Shown here piece after piece: positions 33,508 through 41,389 of a stretch of DNA of 64,000 bases. Location of the stretch: positions 103,544-167,543 of the forward strand of contig CACYOO010000002.1 in assembly GCA_902776035.1 (NCBI GenBank). Reading direction: 5' to 3'. A program made the position numbers and the translations under genes. The notes beneath the pieces were generated by a model. That model made no database searches, was not told the origin of the DNA, and saw only the letters and a program-made list of their open reading frames with translations. Each line of letters begins with the position of its first letter. The stretch's first letter is position 1. The DNA comes from an uncultured bacterium. Lineage in GTDB: Bacteria > Cyanobacteriota > Vampirovibrionia > Gastranaerophilales > Gastranaerophilaceae.

Positions 33508-33974
33508 ATCCCCTTTTTAAATTTTATTTAACTTACATTTTTATATTCGACATAATATGTTGTAAACTTTAGAGTTTTATTTTAAATATTAAGTTTTCGT
33601 TACAATATTTTATTTATTTTTTTATTTCAATTTCCCTATAATCACTTATATAACACGAATACAAGGATAATATTTTTTATTTTTTTAAAGATTTTTTTTA
33701 AATAATTTATTTAATTTGTAATGTATTTTGAAAATTTTAAACAAATCTCTTAATATTACTTAATATTATCCAAAAATATGTTACAAGTCATCATGAGCGT
33801 GGAATAGTTTTAATATAGGGCTTGTATGGAGTTTAAAATATATAGTTGACAGTATTTTGTCTGTCTTATTAAGATGTGGTTTATCCGCATAAACTTCTTA
33901 TCGGTCTTTTGGCAGAAGACATATAAACGCTTATGAGATTGGAATTTTAGCATTCTAATATATGACTTTGTGTT
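33508..33974. other. Gene-free 467-bp region, possibly structured at its right end
   Basis: Very AT-rich. No open frame with a ribosome site. The left part is presumably the promoter/leader of the small minus-strand gene. The right part (33838-33960) is less AT-rich and contains several short hairpins (GACAG/CTGTC, GTTTAT/ATAAAC, GTCTT/AAGAC) within a weak outer pairing (ATATATAG with CTAATATAT), plus TTGACA at 33846-33851. It could be a small RNA or a 3' UTR of the receiver gene; I cannot name it. Confidence 0.35.
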
Positions 33975-34361
33975 TCAGAAGTTAAGCTTTTTATAGACTA
34001 ATCTATCATTTGCGGCTACATACTTGGGTATATAATCTGTACCTAGGTCTTCTGCTATTTGTCTTATACTCATTGAACCGGATATAATAACCTTTTGAGT
34101 TTTATAATATTCTTGTAGCATATTAACTTGTTTTATAAACCACTCTCCTGCAAAATCAGGTAAAAAATCACTTTCCATTGATAAATCGGAAATTATTAAA
34201 TCAAATGGTGTATAGATATTCGCATAAACTTTATCATATCCCTCACGAGCGGAATATGCTTGGACTATTTCAAGTGTTTCACCATATAATTCTTTTAAGT
34301 TATTTTTATGATAATCATTCCAACTATGGGAATCATCCACGATTAAAACTTTTTTTATCAT
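33975..34361 (-). CDS. Stand-alone response regulator receiver domain
   Basis: 128 residues forming one REC domain: acidic pair D9-D10, phospho-acceptor D59 (LIISDLS), S94 (IISGS) and K113 (YIPKYV). There is no output domain, as in CheY/Spo0F-type proteins. Its ATG overlaps the cyclase stop (ATGA, 34358-34361), so the two are made together. It may be a phospho-switch for the cyclase or an interaction partner. The kinase is not in the window. Confidence 0.88.
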   Translation of the reverse strand: MIKKVLIVDDSHSWNDYHKNNLKELYGETLEIVQAYSAREGYDKVYANIYTPFDLIISDLSMESDFLPDFAGEWFIKQVNMLQEYYKTQKVIISGSMSIRQIAEDLGTDYIPKYVAANDRLVYKKLNF

Positions 34362-36298
34362 TGTGTTAATCTCAATACTTCATATATATTTAATTTCTTT
34401 GCTTTACCTCTTATTTTAACTTCTGAAATTTTTATAACATCAGCAATACCTCTAACATATTGATAAGTATATGAACTTATTAAAAATTGTGTTTTATAAA
34501 CTTTGTTATAACTTTCAATTCTGCTTGCAAGGTTTACCATATCACCAATAACAGTGTATTCTAGTCGTTTTTCCGAACCGATATTTCCTACAAACGCATC
34601 TCCTGTATTTATTCCTACCCCTATTTCTATTTTTGGTTTACCTTCTGCTAACCATTTTTGTTGAAGTTCTTCAACTTTTTTTAACATTGCATCTGCACAT
34701 TTTACCGCATTTATGGCATGATTTTTATCTTGTATCGGCTCTCCAAATATTGCCATAACAGCATCACCTATAAATTTATTAATAACACCATTATACTTAC
34801 TTATAATTGGTTCTATTTCGGTAAAATATTCATTTAAAATAACTGATATTTCATCCGGCTGTAATTTTTCACTCATTGATGTAAAGCCCCTTATATCCGC
34901 AAACAAAACTGTTACATTGGCTTTTTTACCACCTAAACGAATATTGTCTATATTTTCTTCTACAACATTTTCCATAATATCTTTTGAGATATATTTACCC
35001 ATTGCATCTCTTATTTTTTCTTTATTATGTGATTCAACAATGAATTTTCTTGAATATGCAAAAATCATTGTTACCAATTGCAAAGATATTGGAGTAGCAA
35101 CAGGTACGGCAAAATTTAATTTATAAGAAAGCGTACTCATAAAAATATATCCAATAATCATTAAAACAAGTATCATTAGCCCCTGTATAAGAGAAAAACG
35201 ACTTATGATAATAAATGTTGCAATAACTAAAATAATAACCATGAAAAATTCTAAGCCCTCTGATATAGAATTCATAAATTCATTATGCATAAGGTTATCT
35301 AAATTTGTTGCCTGAATATCTACTCCCGGATGAGATGCATTAACAGGTGTCATGTGTACATCTTCATAAAGTCCTGCTGCCGTAGCATTAGCACCTACAA
35401 ATACAACTTTGTTATTAAAAACTTCAGGGTTAATTTTGGGTTTTTTACCCGCAGATATTGCATCCATTGAGTCAATAATATCAACAGCGGAATAAGTTTT
35501 GTGCGTATAGCTTGAATTTTTATAAGGGCTGTAAAAACGTAAAAAATTAAATATGCTGCCATATCGTTTATGAATAGGAATTTTTATTTCTTCTTCACCT
35601 TCTATAATGGCATGTGAATTAGTAAGCGTTATGCTTTTTGTGTGGTTTAAATATGAAAACATTCTGATAGAAAGCGAAGGATAATAATTTCCTTTATAAT
35701 AAACAAATTGAGGAGCATCTTTTACACAATTATCAACATGATGCGGTAAAACCCATACAGAACCGTTTTTAGACAGTGCCTTAAAATAACCGTCAGGATA
35801 CATGGATATACTGTGGAATACTTCCATATTTGGTTTCTTAGTTTTCAATACTATATTGTTATTTCCATATTTGTTGTCAAATCGTTCATCGTATTTTTCA
35901 CCTGTTTTTTTATCGGTATATTCACTCGAAAGAGGCATAAAACCACCGACAAAATTATCAATATTTTTTATAGTGTCGTAAAACTTTTTATCTTTTATTA
36001 AATCATCATTTGATGTTAAAACAGAGTCAAAACCAATAACTTTAGTATCTGCATAATTTCCTAAATAATTAAATATTTTAGCATATTTATCTCTGCTCCA
36101 GGGCCAACGATATTTTGCTATTGATTTATCATCAATAACAACAATAACAATACCATCTGAACCTTTAGAACGTGCAGAAAAAGCAGATGTCATTATATTA
36201 TAAACTCTTGGTTCTAAAAATTCACTTATCATAACATAAGATATTAATATAAGTATCACAAAAGCTATAAACATTATCACTGCTTTTAACTGTTTCAT
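34358..36298 (-). CDS. CHASE2-domain class III adenylate/guanylate cyclase
   Basis: Membrane-bound cyclic nucleotide synthase of 646 residues. One N-terminal helix (8-25), an extracytoplasmic CHASE2 sensor (about 40-335, with IVVIDDKSI, WPWSRDKYA, VVFVGANA and HPGVDIQATNLDNL), three closely spaced helices (about 345-420), and a C-terminal cyclase domain. Metal ligands are in LFADIRGFT and GDAVMAIFG; the transition-state residues are in DMVNLASRIE; NKFIGD and VIGD give the purine-specifying Lys and Asp expected for ATP. So cAMP is the likely product. GGAG precedes the ATG. CHASE2-cyclases are frequent in cyanobacteria. Coupled to a receiver gene. Confidence 0.92.
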   Translation of the reverse strand: MKQLKAVIMFIAFVILILISYVMISEFLEPRVYNIMTSAFSARSKGSDGIVIVVIDDKSIAKYRWPWSRDKYAKIFNYLGNYADTKVIGFDSVLTSNDDLIKDKKFYDTIKNIDNFVGGFMPLSSEYTDKKTGEKYDERFDNKYGNNNIVLKTKKPNMEVFHSISMYPDGYFKALSKNGSVWVLPHHVDNCVKDAPQFVYYKGNYYPSLSIRMFSYLNHTKSITLTNSHAIIEGEEEIKIPIHKRYGSIFNFLRFYSPYKNSSYTHKTYSAVDIIDSMDAISAGKKPKINPEVFNNKVVFVGANATAAGLYEDVHMTPVNASHPGVDIQATNLDNLMHNEFMNSISEGLEFFMVIILVIATFIIISRFSLIQGLMILVLMIIGYIFMSTLSYKLNFAVPVATPISLQLVTMIFAYSRKFIVESHNKEKIRDAMGKYISKDIMENVVEENIDNIRLGGKKANVTVLFADIRGFTSMSEKLQPDEISVILNEYFTEIEPIISKYNGVINKFIGDAVMAIFGEPIQDKNHAINAVKCADAMLKKVEELQQKWLAEGKPKIEIGVGINTGDAFVGNIGSEKRLEYTVIGDMVNLASRIESYNKVYKTQFLISSYTYQYVRGIADVIKISEVKIRGKAKKLNIYEVLRLTQ

Positions 36299-36336
36299 AT
36301 ATTTTTCTCCATAAAGAAATTGTATTTTTTATTTCA

Positions 36337-36345
36337 TGATATAAT
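36337..36345 (+). promoter_or_regulatory. Extended -10 promoter of the aldolase operon
   Basis: TGATATAAT (TATAAT at 36340-36345), giving a leader of about 17-20 nt with AAAAAAAGGA before the ATG at 36368. A divergent -10-like TACAAT for the cyclase gene lies at 36319-36324 (minus). Confidence 0.55.
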
Positions 36346-36367
36346 AAACTTAAAAAAAGGACATGCT

Positions 36368-36979
36368 ATGAAACAAAATGTTATGAATTTAATTTCTGAA
36401 GAAAAAGTTTATCCTATCATTAGGAATAAAGATGCACAAAAAGCCATTGATATAGCTCATGCTCTAATTGACGGCGGAATAAAAGTTTTAGAAATAACAG
36501 TAGAAAATCCGTCATTATATCAAGCAATTGATGAAATATCAAAGGATGCAACCGTATGTGCAGGCGGTATAATTACACAGCAACAGGCAGAAGAAGCTCT
36601 TAACAGTGGAGCAACTATTTTTTCTTCACCAATATTTCAAATGAGCATTGTAAAAATATCTAAAAACAGACAAATGCCTTTCATTGCAGGTGCTTCTACA
36701 CCAAATGAAGCTTATGAAGCATGGAAAGCAAGAGTTCCATTAATAAAAATATTCCCTGTAACAGCTTTGGGCGGTGTTAAATATATAGAAGATATTTTAA
36801 GACCAATGCCATTTTTAAATATTATGCCAATGGGACATATTCATTTATCAGAAATAGAAGAATACATAAAAGTAGGAGCAAAAGCTGTAGGTGTCGGCAG
36901 AGATTTTTGTGAAGATTTGTCTTTTGCAGAAATTTCAAAACGTGCAAAAGAAACATTATCAAGAGTTAAGGGACTATGA
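36368..36979 (+). CDS. eda: 2-keto-3-deoxy-6-phosphogluconate aldolase (KDPG/KHG aldolase)
   Basis: Class I aldolase splitting KDPG into pyruvate and glyceraldehyde 3-phosphate (Entner-Doudoroff and uronate routes). The 203 residues form a TIM barrel with E42 (VLEITVENP) and the Schiff-base K127 (LIKIFPVTALGG); AGGIITQQQAE and GVGRDF are also family positions. The ATG at 36368 has a strong ribosome site; an upstream in-frame TTG at 36320 is rejected. The stop overlaps the kinase ATG (ATGA), making eda-kdgK-csaB one operon. No gluconate dehydratase is nearby, so KDG feeding from hexuronates is more likely than a full Entner-Doudoroff pathway. Confidence 0.9.
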   Translation: MKQNVMNLISEEKVYPIIRNKDAQKAIDIAHALIDGGIKVLEITVENPSLYQAIDEISKDATVCAGGIITQQQAEEALNSGATIFSSPIFQMSIVKISKNRQMPFIAGASTPNEAYEAWKARVPLIKIFPVTALGGVKYIEDILRPMPFLNIMPMGHIHLSEIEEYIKVGAKAVGVGRDFCEDLSFAEISKRAKETLSRVKGL

Positions 36980-37920
36980 TAGGACAACTTGATTTAATTA
37001 CTATCGGTGAAGCTTACGTTGAACTTTTAAGTGATAAATCCTTTGAAAACACTGAATACTTTAATAAAAACTATGGTGGTGATGCTGTTACAACAGCAGT
37101 TACCGGCTCACGTATGGGGGTTAACACAGGATTTATAACATGTATCGGTAACGATTATTTTAAAAATTTTCTATTAAAATCATGGCAAAATGAACATTTA
37201 GATACAGAATATGTAAAACAAACAGAAGGTCAAAATGCAGTTGCTTTGATTTCAATAAGCGATAATAACTTAAAAGAAACTGCATTTTACAGAAAAAAAA
37301 CCGCTGCTCAAAAACTTTCTATTGATGATATTGATGAAAATTACATAAAAAGCTCAAAATATATATACACAACAGGTATTGCTCAATCTTTATCAATATC
37401 CGCAAATGAAGCTATTAAAAAAGCTTATGAAATTGCCCATAAAAATAATACAATAACAGCTTATGCATTGAATTATAAAAAAAATATCATGTTGAAAGAA
37501 ACGGCAAAAGAAAATTTTGAAGACATAATACCTCTTGTTGATATATTATTTATGAGTGCAAAAAATGATATACCTGCTGTAACGGATACAGATTCTATAG
37601 AAAACTTTATTAAAAGAGCTTGGGATACAGGTGTTAAAATTATTGTAATTAAATCAGCTCAAAATGGCGGATATTATACCGGTTATAATGGAGATATTGT
37701 TTTTTGTAAATACTTTACAGATAATATTGTTGATACAACCGGTTCAAAAGATGTATTTAATGGGGCTTTCTTGGCTTCAATGATACAAGGTGCTGTTCCT
37801 TTTGAAGCTGCAAAAATAGCATCCGTTGCAAGCGGATTACAAGCTAAGAATATAGGAACAATTAAAGCTATTCCAACAAAAGAAGATATTTTATCAAATT
37901 TAAGCGGAGCAGTATTATAA
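36976..37920 (+). CDS. kdgK: PfkB-family sugar kinase, probable 2-keto-3-deoxygluconate kinase
   Basis: Ribokinase-fold kinase, assigned to KDG because it is fused in operon to KDPG aldolase. The 314 residues begin LDLITIGEAYVELLSD and contain YGGDAVTTAVTGSRMG (sugar-binding) and the ATP/anion-hole region DTTGSKDVFNGAF. The usual GAGD motif is GSKD here (256-259): the catalytic Asp (D259) is kept but the second Gly is Lys. Activity is therefore likely but with altered ATP-site geometry. Overlaps eda by 4 nt and csaB by 1 nt. Confidence 0.82.
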   Translation: MIGQLDLITIGEAYVELLSDKSFENTEYFNKNYGGDAVTTAVTGSRMGVNTGFITCIGNDYFKNFLLKSWQNEHLDTEYVKQTEGQNAVALISISDNNLKETAFYRKKTAAQKLSIDDIDENYIKSSKYIYTTGIAQSLSISANEAIKKAYEIAHKNNTITAYALNYKKNIMLKETAKENFEDIIPLVDILFMSAKNDIPAVTDTDSIENFIKRAWDTGVKIIVIKSAQNGGYYTGYNGDIVFCKYFTDNIVDTTGSKDVFNGAFLASMIQGAVPFEAAKIASVASGLQAKNIGTIKAIPTKEDILSNLSGAVL

Positions 37921-38936
37921 TGGCAAAAAAAGTCTGTATATCAGGATACTATGGAGCTGATAACTTTGGTGATGAAACTATTTTATCTGTTTTAGTTAAA
38001 AAATTAAAAGAATTAAAAGCCGATATAACAGTTTTTTCCACAAATCCCGATAAAACGTCTAAAACACATAATGTTAAAGCAGTAAAAAGTTTTAAAATTC
38101 TATCAGTTTTAAAAAATTTAATGTTTTCTGATGTTCTTATCTCCGGAGGCGGAAGCTTATTACAAGATGTAACAAGTTCTAAAAGCTTATTTTACTACCT
38201 TTTTGTAATATTTATAGCACAATTATTCGGTAAAGATGTTATTATTTTTGCTCAAGGTATTGGGCCAATAAATAATAAATTAGGAGAATTTTTAACAAAA
38301 ATTTTATTAAAGAGATGTAAATATGTAAGTGTAAGAGATGATAAAAGCTTATTCTTGTTAAGAGGGTGGGGAATAAAAACAGACCTTGTATGTGATCCTT
38401 TGTATGATTTACCTGTACACAGTTCTAATCCGCAAAACAAAATCGGAATACAATTGAGAAGTTTTAAAACACTGAATGAGAAATTATTAATAACTCTTGC
38501 AAACAGAGTAGCATTTGATTTTGCAGATAAAGAAATTGAAATTTATTCTTTCCAAGATTCTAATGATTTGAAAATATGTGAGCATTTTGAAAGCTTACTT
38601 CTTTCTGTAAATCCAGATTTAAAAACATTTGTAATATCTAAAAAAACGCCTGATGAAATTATTACAATGTTTTCAAATCTGGATATGTTAATTGCCATGC
38701 GTTATCATGCCATTTTAATCGGCTTAAAGTATGGTATAAGAACACTTGCAATAAATTATGATTATAAAATTGAAAGTATTGCAAATGAAGCAGGTATACC
38801 GTATCTTTCAATGCTTGCAACAGAAAATTACGGTTATATGTTCAATATACTAAAAAACTTAGACCGTAGAAAAATTTTAGAATACATAAACAGTAAACAT
38901 TTCAATTGGATTAATATTGAACAAATTATTAAATAG
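37920..38936 (+). CDS. csaB: Polysaccharide pyruvyl transferase (CsaB)
   Basis: Transfers pyruvate from PEP to a cell-surface polysaccharide, making the ketal that S-layer (SLH) proteins bind in Gram-positives and cyanobacteria. In 338 residues: GYYGADNFGDETIL, SGGGSLLQDVTSSKSLFYY, FAQGIGPI, VSVRDDKSLFLLRGWG and MRYHAILIGLKYG, all CsaB/WcaK-family signatures. Start ATG 37920 overlaps the kinase stop (TAATG). Its place after eda-kdgK may simply reflect pyruvate metabolism or operon convenience. It converges with the DUF512 gene (8-nt overlap). Confidence 0.9.
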   Translation: MAKKVCISGYYGADNFGDETILSVLVKKLKELKADITVFSTNPDKTSKTHNVKAVKSFKILSVLKNLMFSDVLISGGGSLLQDVTSSKSLFYYLFVIFIAQLFGKDVIIFAQGIGPINNKLGEFLTKILLKRCKYVSVRDDKSLFLLRGWGIKTDLVCDPLYDLPVHSSNPQNKIGIQLRSFKTLNEKLLITLANRVAFDFADKEIEIYSFQDSNDLKICEHFESLLLSVNPDLKTFVISKKTPDEIITMFSNLDMLIAMRYHAILIGLKYGIRTLAINYDYKIESIANEAGIPYLSMLATENYGYMFNILKNLDRRKILEYINSKHFNWINIEQIIK

Positions 38937-40197
38937 TATGTAAAAAATCTACAATTTCTTTCACTGAATTGTAATTATTTACTACAAAAAATTTTTGTCC
39001 TGTTTTTTCACATACATAAGTTAAGTTTTTTCCGTCTAAAAAATCTTCACTCATAGGTTTAAGCATAACAGACGGAATAATTGTAATATCACTTTTTACA
39101 TCCTTTAAGGCATTAATTAAATCATCTGTTGTAATAAGTCCTGCAACTGTAATATTTCTACCCCAATATGTTGATTTTACAGGAACACACTTACAATTTA
39201 AATTTTTTATTTTATTTAATTTTTTACAAACATATTCTAATGCATCTTTTGCGGCAAAAGATGTAGCAAGAGTAATTGATGTTTTTTTCTTTAATTTTGA
39301 CGGCAAATTAAGATGTTTAAATTCACTCAATAAATATCTTATAGAACCAACGCCATCACTTAATTGAGAAAATTTTCCATAATATTTTTCATTAGGAATT
39401 TTTTCACCTGCTAAAATAAAAAATTCATCAGAACAACATACACCTTTAAATTCAGAGGCAATTTTTAAGGTTTCTTTTGCAACTTTTTCATCTACTGTTT
39501 TTAACAATTCATCTTTTCTAAATTTTGTAAGTCCAACAGGTACAATGGCTATCGACAGAACAGTTCTTTTTAAAGATTTTAAATCCGTTAAAGTTCTTCT
39601 TAATTCTTCTCCGTCATTATAACCGGGACATAAAACTATTTGGCAGTGTACAGGAATTTTTTGTTTTCTGAACCACATTAAATGCTCCATAATTTTTGAA
39701 GCATTAGGATTTCTAAGCATCTTTGCACGTAACTCAGGATTTGTGGTATGTACTGATACATAAAACGGGCCAAGATGCATTCCTGAAATTCTTAACTTAT
39801 CTTGCTCTGTAAGGTTAGTAAGAGTTATATACGTTCCCTGCAAATATGATAACCTATAATCATCATCTTTTATATAAAGTGTATCCCTTAATCCCTTTGG
39901 TTGTTGGTCTACGAAACAAAAAATACAATGATTACAACAAGGTTTTATCCTGTCAAAAACGGCTGATTCAAATATTATACCAAGTGGTTCATCATAGTCT
40001 TTTTCAATCTCAACATCTTCTAATTGACCATTAATGTGCTTGATTGATAAAGTTAAAAATTCATTTTTACAATAAAAATTGTAATCTATTAAATCTCTAA
40101 GTTTACAATCGTCTATTGCAAGTATTTCATCACCTGCATCAATGCCAATTTCATCCGCAATTGAGCCGGTTTCTACACTGTTAACTATTGCCGGCAT
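38929..40197 (-). CDS. DUF512 radical SAM-like Fe-S protein with N-terminal PDZ domain
   Basis: A 422-residue protein of the DUF512/TIGR03279 group, long listed as a cyanobacterial Fe-S protein. The PDZ-like start (IVNSVETGSIADEIGIDAGDEILAIDD) is followed by CCNHCIFC with ligands C87, C91 and C94 (CxxxCxxC), then VDQQPKGLR, YVSVHTTNPELR and CPGYNDG, and a C-terminal DUF512 (LATSFAAKDALEY, GRNITVAGL). The reaction is unknown. It is co-transcribed with and overlaps the upstream PadR gene by 17 nt. The family's frequency in cyanobacteria supports the lineage guess. Confidence 0.88.
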   Translation of the reverse strand: MPAIVNSVETGSIADEIGIDAGDEILAIDDCKLRDLIDYNFYCKNEFLTLSIKHINGQLEDVEIEKDYDEPLGIIFESAVFDRIKPCCNHCIFCFVDQQPKGLRDTLYIKDDDYRLSYLQGTYITLTNLTEQDKLRISGMHLGPFYVSVHTTNPELRAKMLRNPNASKIMEHLMWFRKQKIPVHCQIVLCPGYNDGEELRRTLTDLKSLKRTVLSIAIVPVGLTKFRKDELLKTVDEKVAKETLKIASEFKGVCCSDEFFILAGEKIPNEKYYGKFSQLSDGVGSIRYLLSEFKHLNLPSKLKKKTSITLATSFAAKDALEYVCKKLNKIKNLNCKCVPVKSTYWGRNITVAGLITTDDLINALKDVKSDITIIPSVMLKPMSEDFLDGKNLTYVCEKTGQKFFVVNNYNSVKEIVDFLHTI

Positions 40198-40708
40198 TAT
40201 TTTTCTTCTCCAATAATTCTAATGTTTGAATAAAATTTTGATATTCACAAATTGTATTATCAAGCATTAGTCTTTGATAAAAAGATAATTTATTTTTATC
40301 TTTACCTAAAATATTTTCTGCTGTATTTTTTAATGTAAACGCTTGTGTTTTTAAATTTAAACACAATTTTTGAATATCATCGTTATCTAATACTGAAGCA
40401 CAAGACATTTTTATGCGAGCATTCGTAAAAAATTGCAGTGGATTATCTGATATTTCCTGTAAGAGTAATTTCTTTAATTCTGTAATACCGTTTTCTGTTA
40501 TAGAATAAAATCCAAATTGTTTTCCGCCTTCTGAAAGAGTTTTAGATGAATTTATGCACCCTGACATTTCCAAACGCTTTAGAGCCGGCTTAATAGCTCC
40601 AAAACTTGGTTGAGTATAAGAACCAAATTGTTCGATAATTTTTTTTCTTATACCATACATTGATGTTTCGTATTTTGAAATAATAAATAAAATTAATAGT
40701 TCAATCAT
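40181..40708 (-). CDS. PadR-family transcriptional regulator
   Basis: 175 residues: an N-terminal winged helix (LLILFIISKYETSMYGIRKKI, PSFGAIKPALKRLEMSGCI, YSITENGITELKKLL) and a C-terminal helical dimerisation domain, i.e. PadR type. The -10 box (extended, TGGTATAAT) ends 6 nt before the ATG, so the transcript looks leaderless. A perfect 10-bp inverted repeat at 40722-40749 covers this promoter and a divergent one, and is the obvious candidate for its operator. It is followed by the DUF512 gene with overlap. Confidence 0.87.
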   Translation of the reverse strand: MIELLILFIISKYETSMYGIRKKIIEQFGSYTQPSFGAIKPALKRLEMSGCINSSKTLSEGGKQFGFYSITENGITELKKLLLQEISDNPLQFFTNARIKMSCASVLDNDDIQKLCLNLKTQAFTLKNTAENILGKDKNKLSFYQRLMLDNTICEYQNFIQTLELLEKKNNAGNS

Positions 40709-40714
40709 ATAAAG

Positions 40715-40756
40715 ATTATACCATATAAAAACATTATATTTTTTATATGATATAAT
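40715..40756. promoter_or_regulatory. Divergent extended -10 promoters around a palindromic operator
   Basis: Minus strand: TGGTATAAT (TATAAT at 40715-40720) reading into padR. Plus strand: TGATATAAT (TATAAT at 40751-40756) reading toward fliE. Between and overlapping them is the perfect repeat CATATAAAAA (40722-40731) / TTTTTATATG (40740-40749) with an 8-nt centre. Confidence 0.6.
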
Positions 40757-41009
40757 AACCGGAATTTTAATAAATATATATATATTAATCTTAAAAAAAT
40801 CTTACTCATCAATACAAAAAGTTAAACAACGAAGTAATCAATTTTTATTAAATTTTGTTAACTAAATATAGAAAATTTATAACAAATCATTAAGAAGAAT
40901 ATGTAATAAGCATGGAATTAATTCGTATCATACAAAAAAATGAAATTTTTATTAAAAACTAAAATTTTATAAAAAAAAGACGAATTATCAAAATGAAAGA
41001 GGTGAGATT
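40757..41009 (+). other. Probable long leader of the fliE operon
   Basis: About 250 nt without a credible gene between the plus-strand -10 box and fliE. It contains a distant inverted repeat (TAATTCGT near 40918, ACGAATTA near 40982) that could fold just upstream of the fliE ribosome site, and a tiny open frame of 16 codons (40912-40962, MELIRIIQKNEIFIKN) without a ribosome site. No sigma-28 or sigma-54 promoter was recognised. Confidence 0.35.
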
Positions 41010-41336
41010 ATGAATGGTTTTTATCCGCAAATAAATTTTAATTCACAAATGCCAAGAATAAACAATAATATGACTTACGGCAGAATATCCAATATAGACG
41101 ATACACAAAAAACAGAAAGTTTTACAGACGTATTGCATAGTATGGTAAATAATGTTAATGCACAGATGAATAAGCCGGATGAATTATTATCTCAAGCTGC
41201 AAGCGGAAACGGTGATGTAGACGTACATGATGTAATGGTTGCTATGTCGCAAGCTGAAATAACATTAACTGTAGCAACAAATGCAATTACAAAAGTCATA
41301 CAGGCATACGATAAAATTACACAAATTCAAGTATAG
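41010..41336 (+). CDS. fliE: Flagellar hook-basal body protein FliE
   Basis: Small rod-junction protein linking the MS ring to the rod, first substrate of the export apparatus. The 108 residues have a low-complexity start and the typical FliE C-terminal half: SFTDVLHSMVNNVNAQMNKPDELLSQAASG, VDVHDVMVAMSQAEITL, AITKVIQAYDKI. A very strong ribosome site (AAAGAGGTGA) precedes the ATG. First gene of fliE-fliF-X-fliH-flhA. Confidence 0.92.
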   Translation: MNGFYPQINFNSQMPRINNNMTYGRISNIDDTQKTESFTDVLHSMVNNVNAQMNKPDELLSQAASGNGDVDVHDVMVAMSQAEITLTVATNAITKVIQAYDKITQIQV

Positions 41337-41389
41337 AATAAGAATGCAAAAGGTGTATTAGCATCTTTTTAAAATTGGGTGGAGAGATT

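Noticed and set aside
33781..33980. 6S, SRP, tmRNA or RNase P RNA in the 33.5-34 kb gap
   Set aside because: None of the conserved sequence cores of these RNAs is visible; only generic hairpins.
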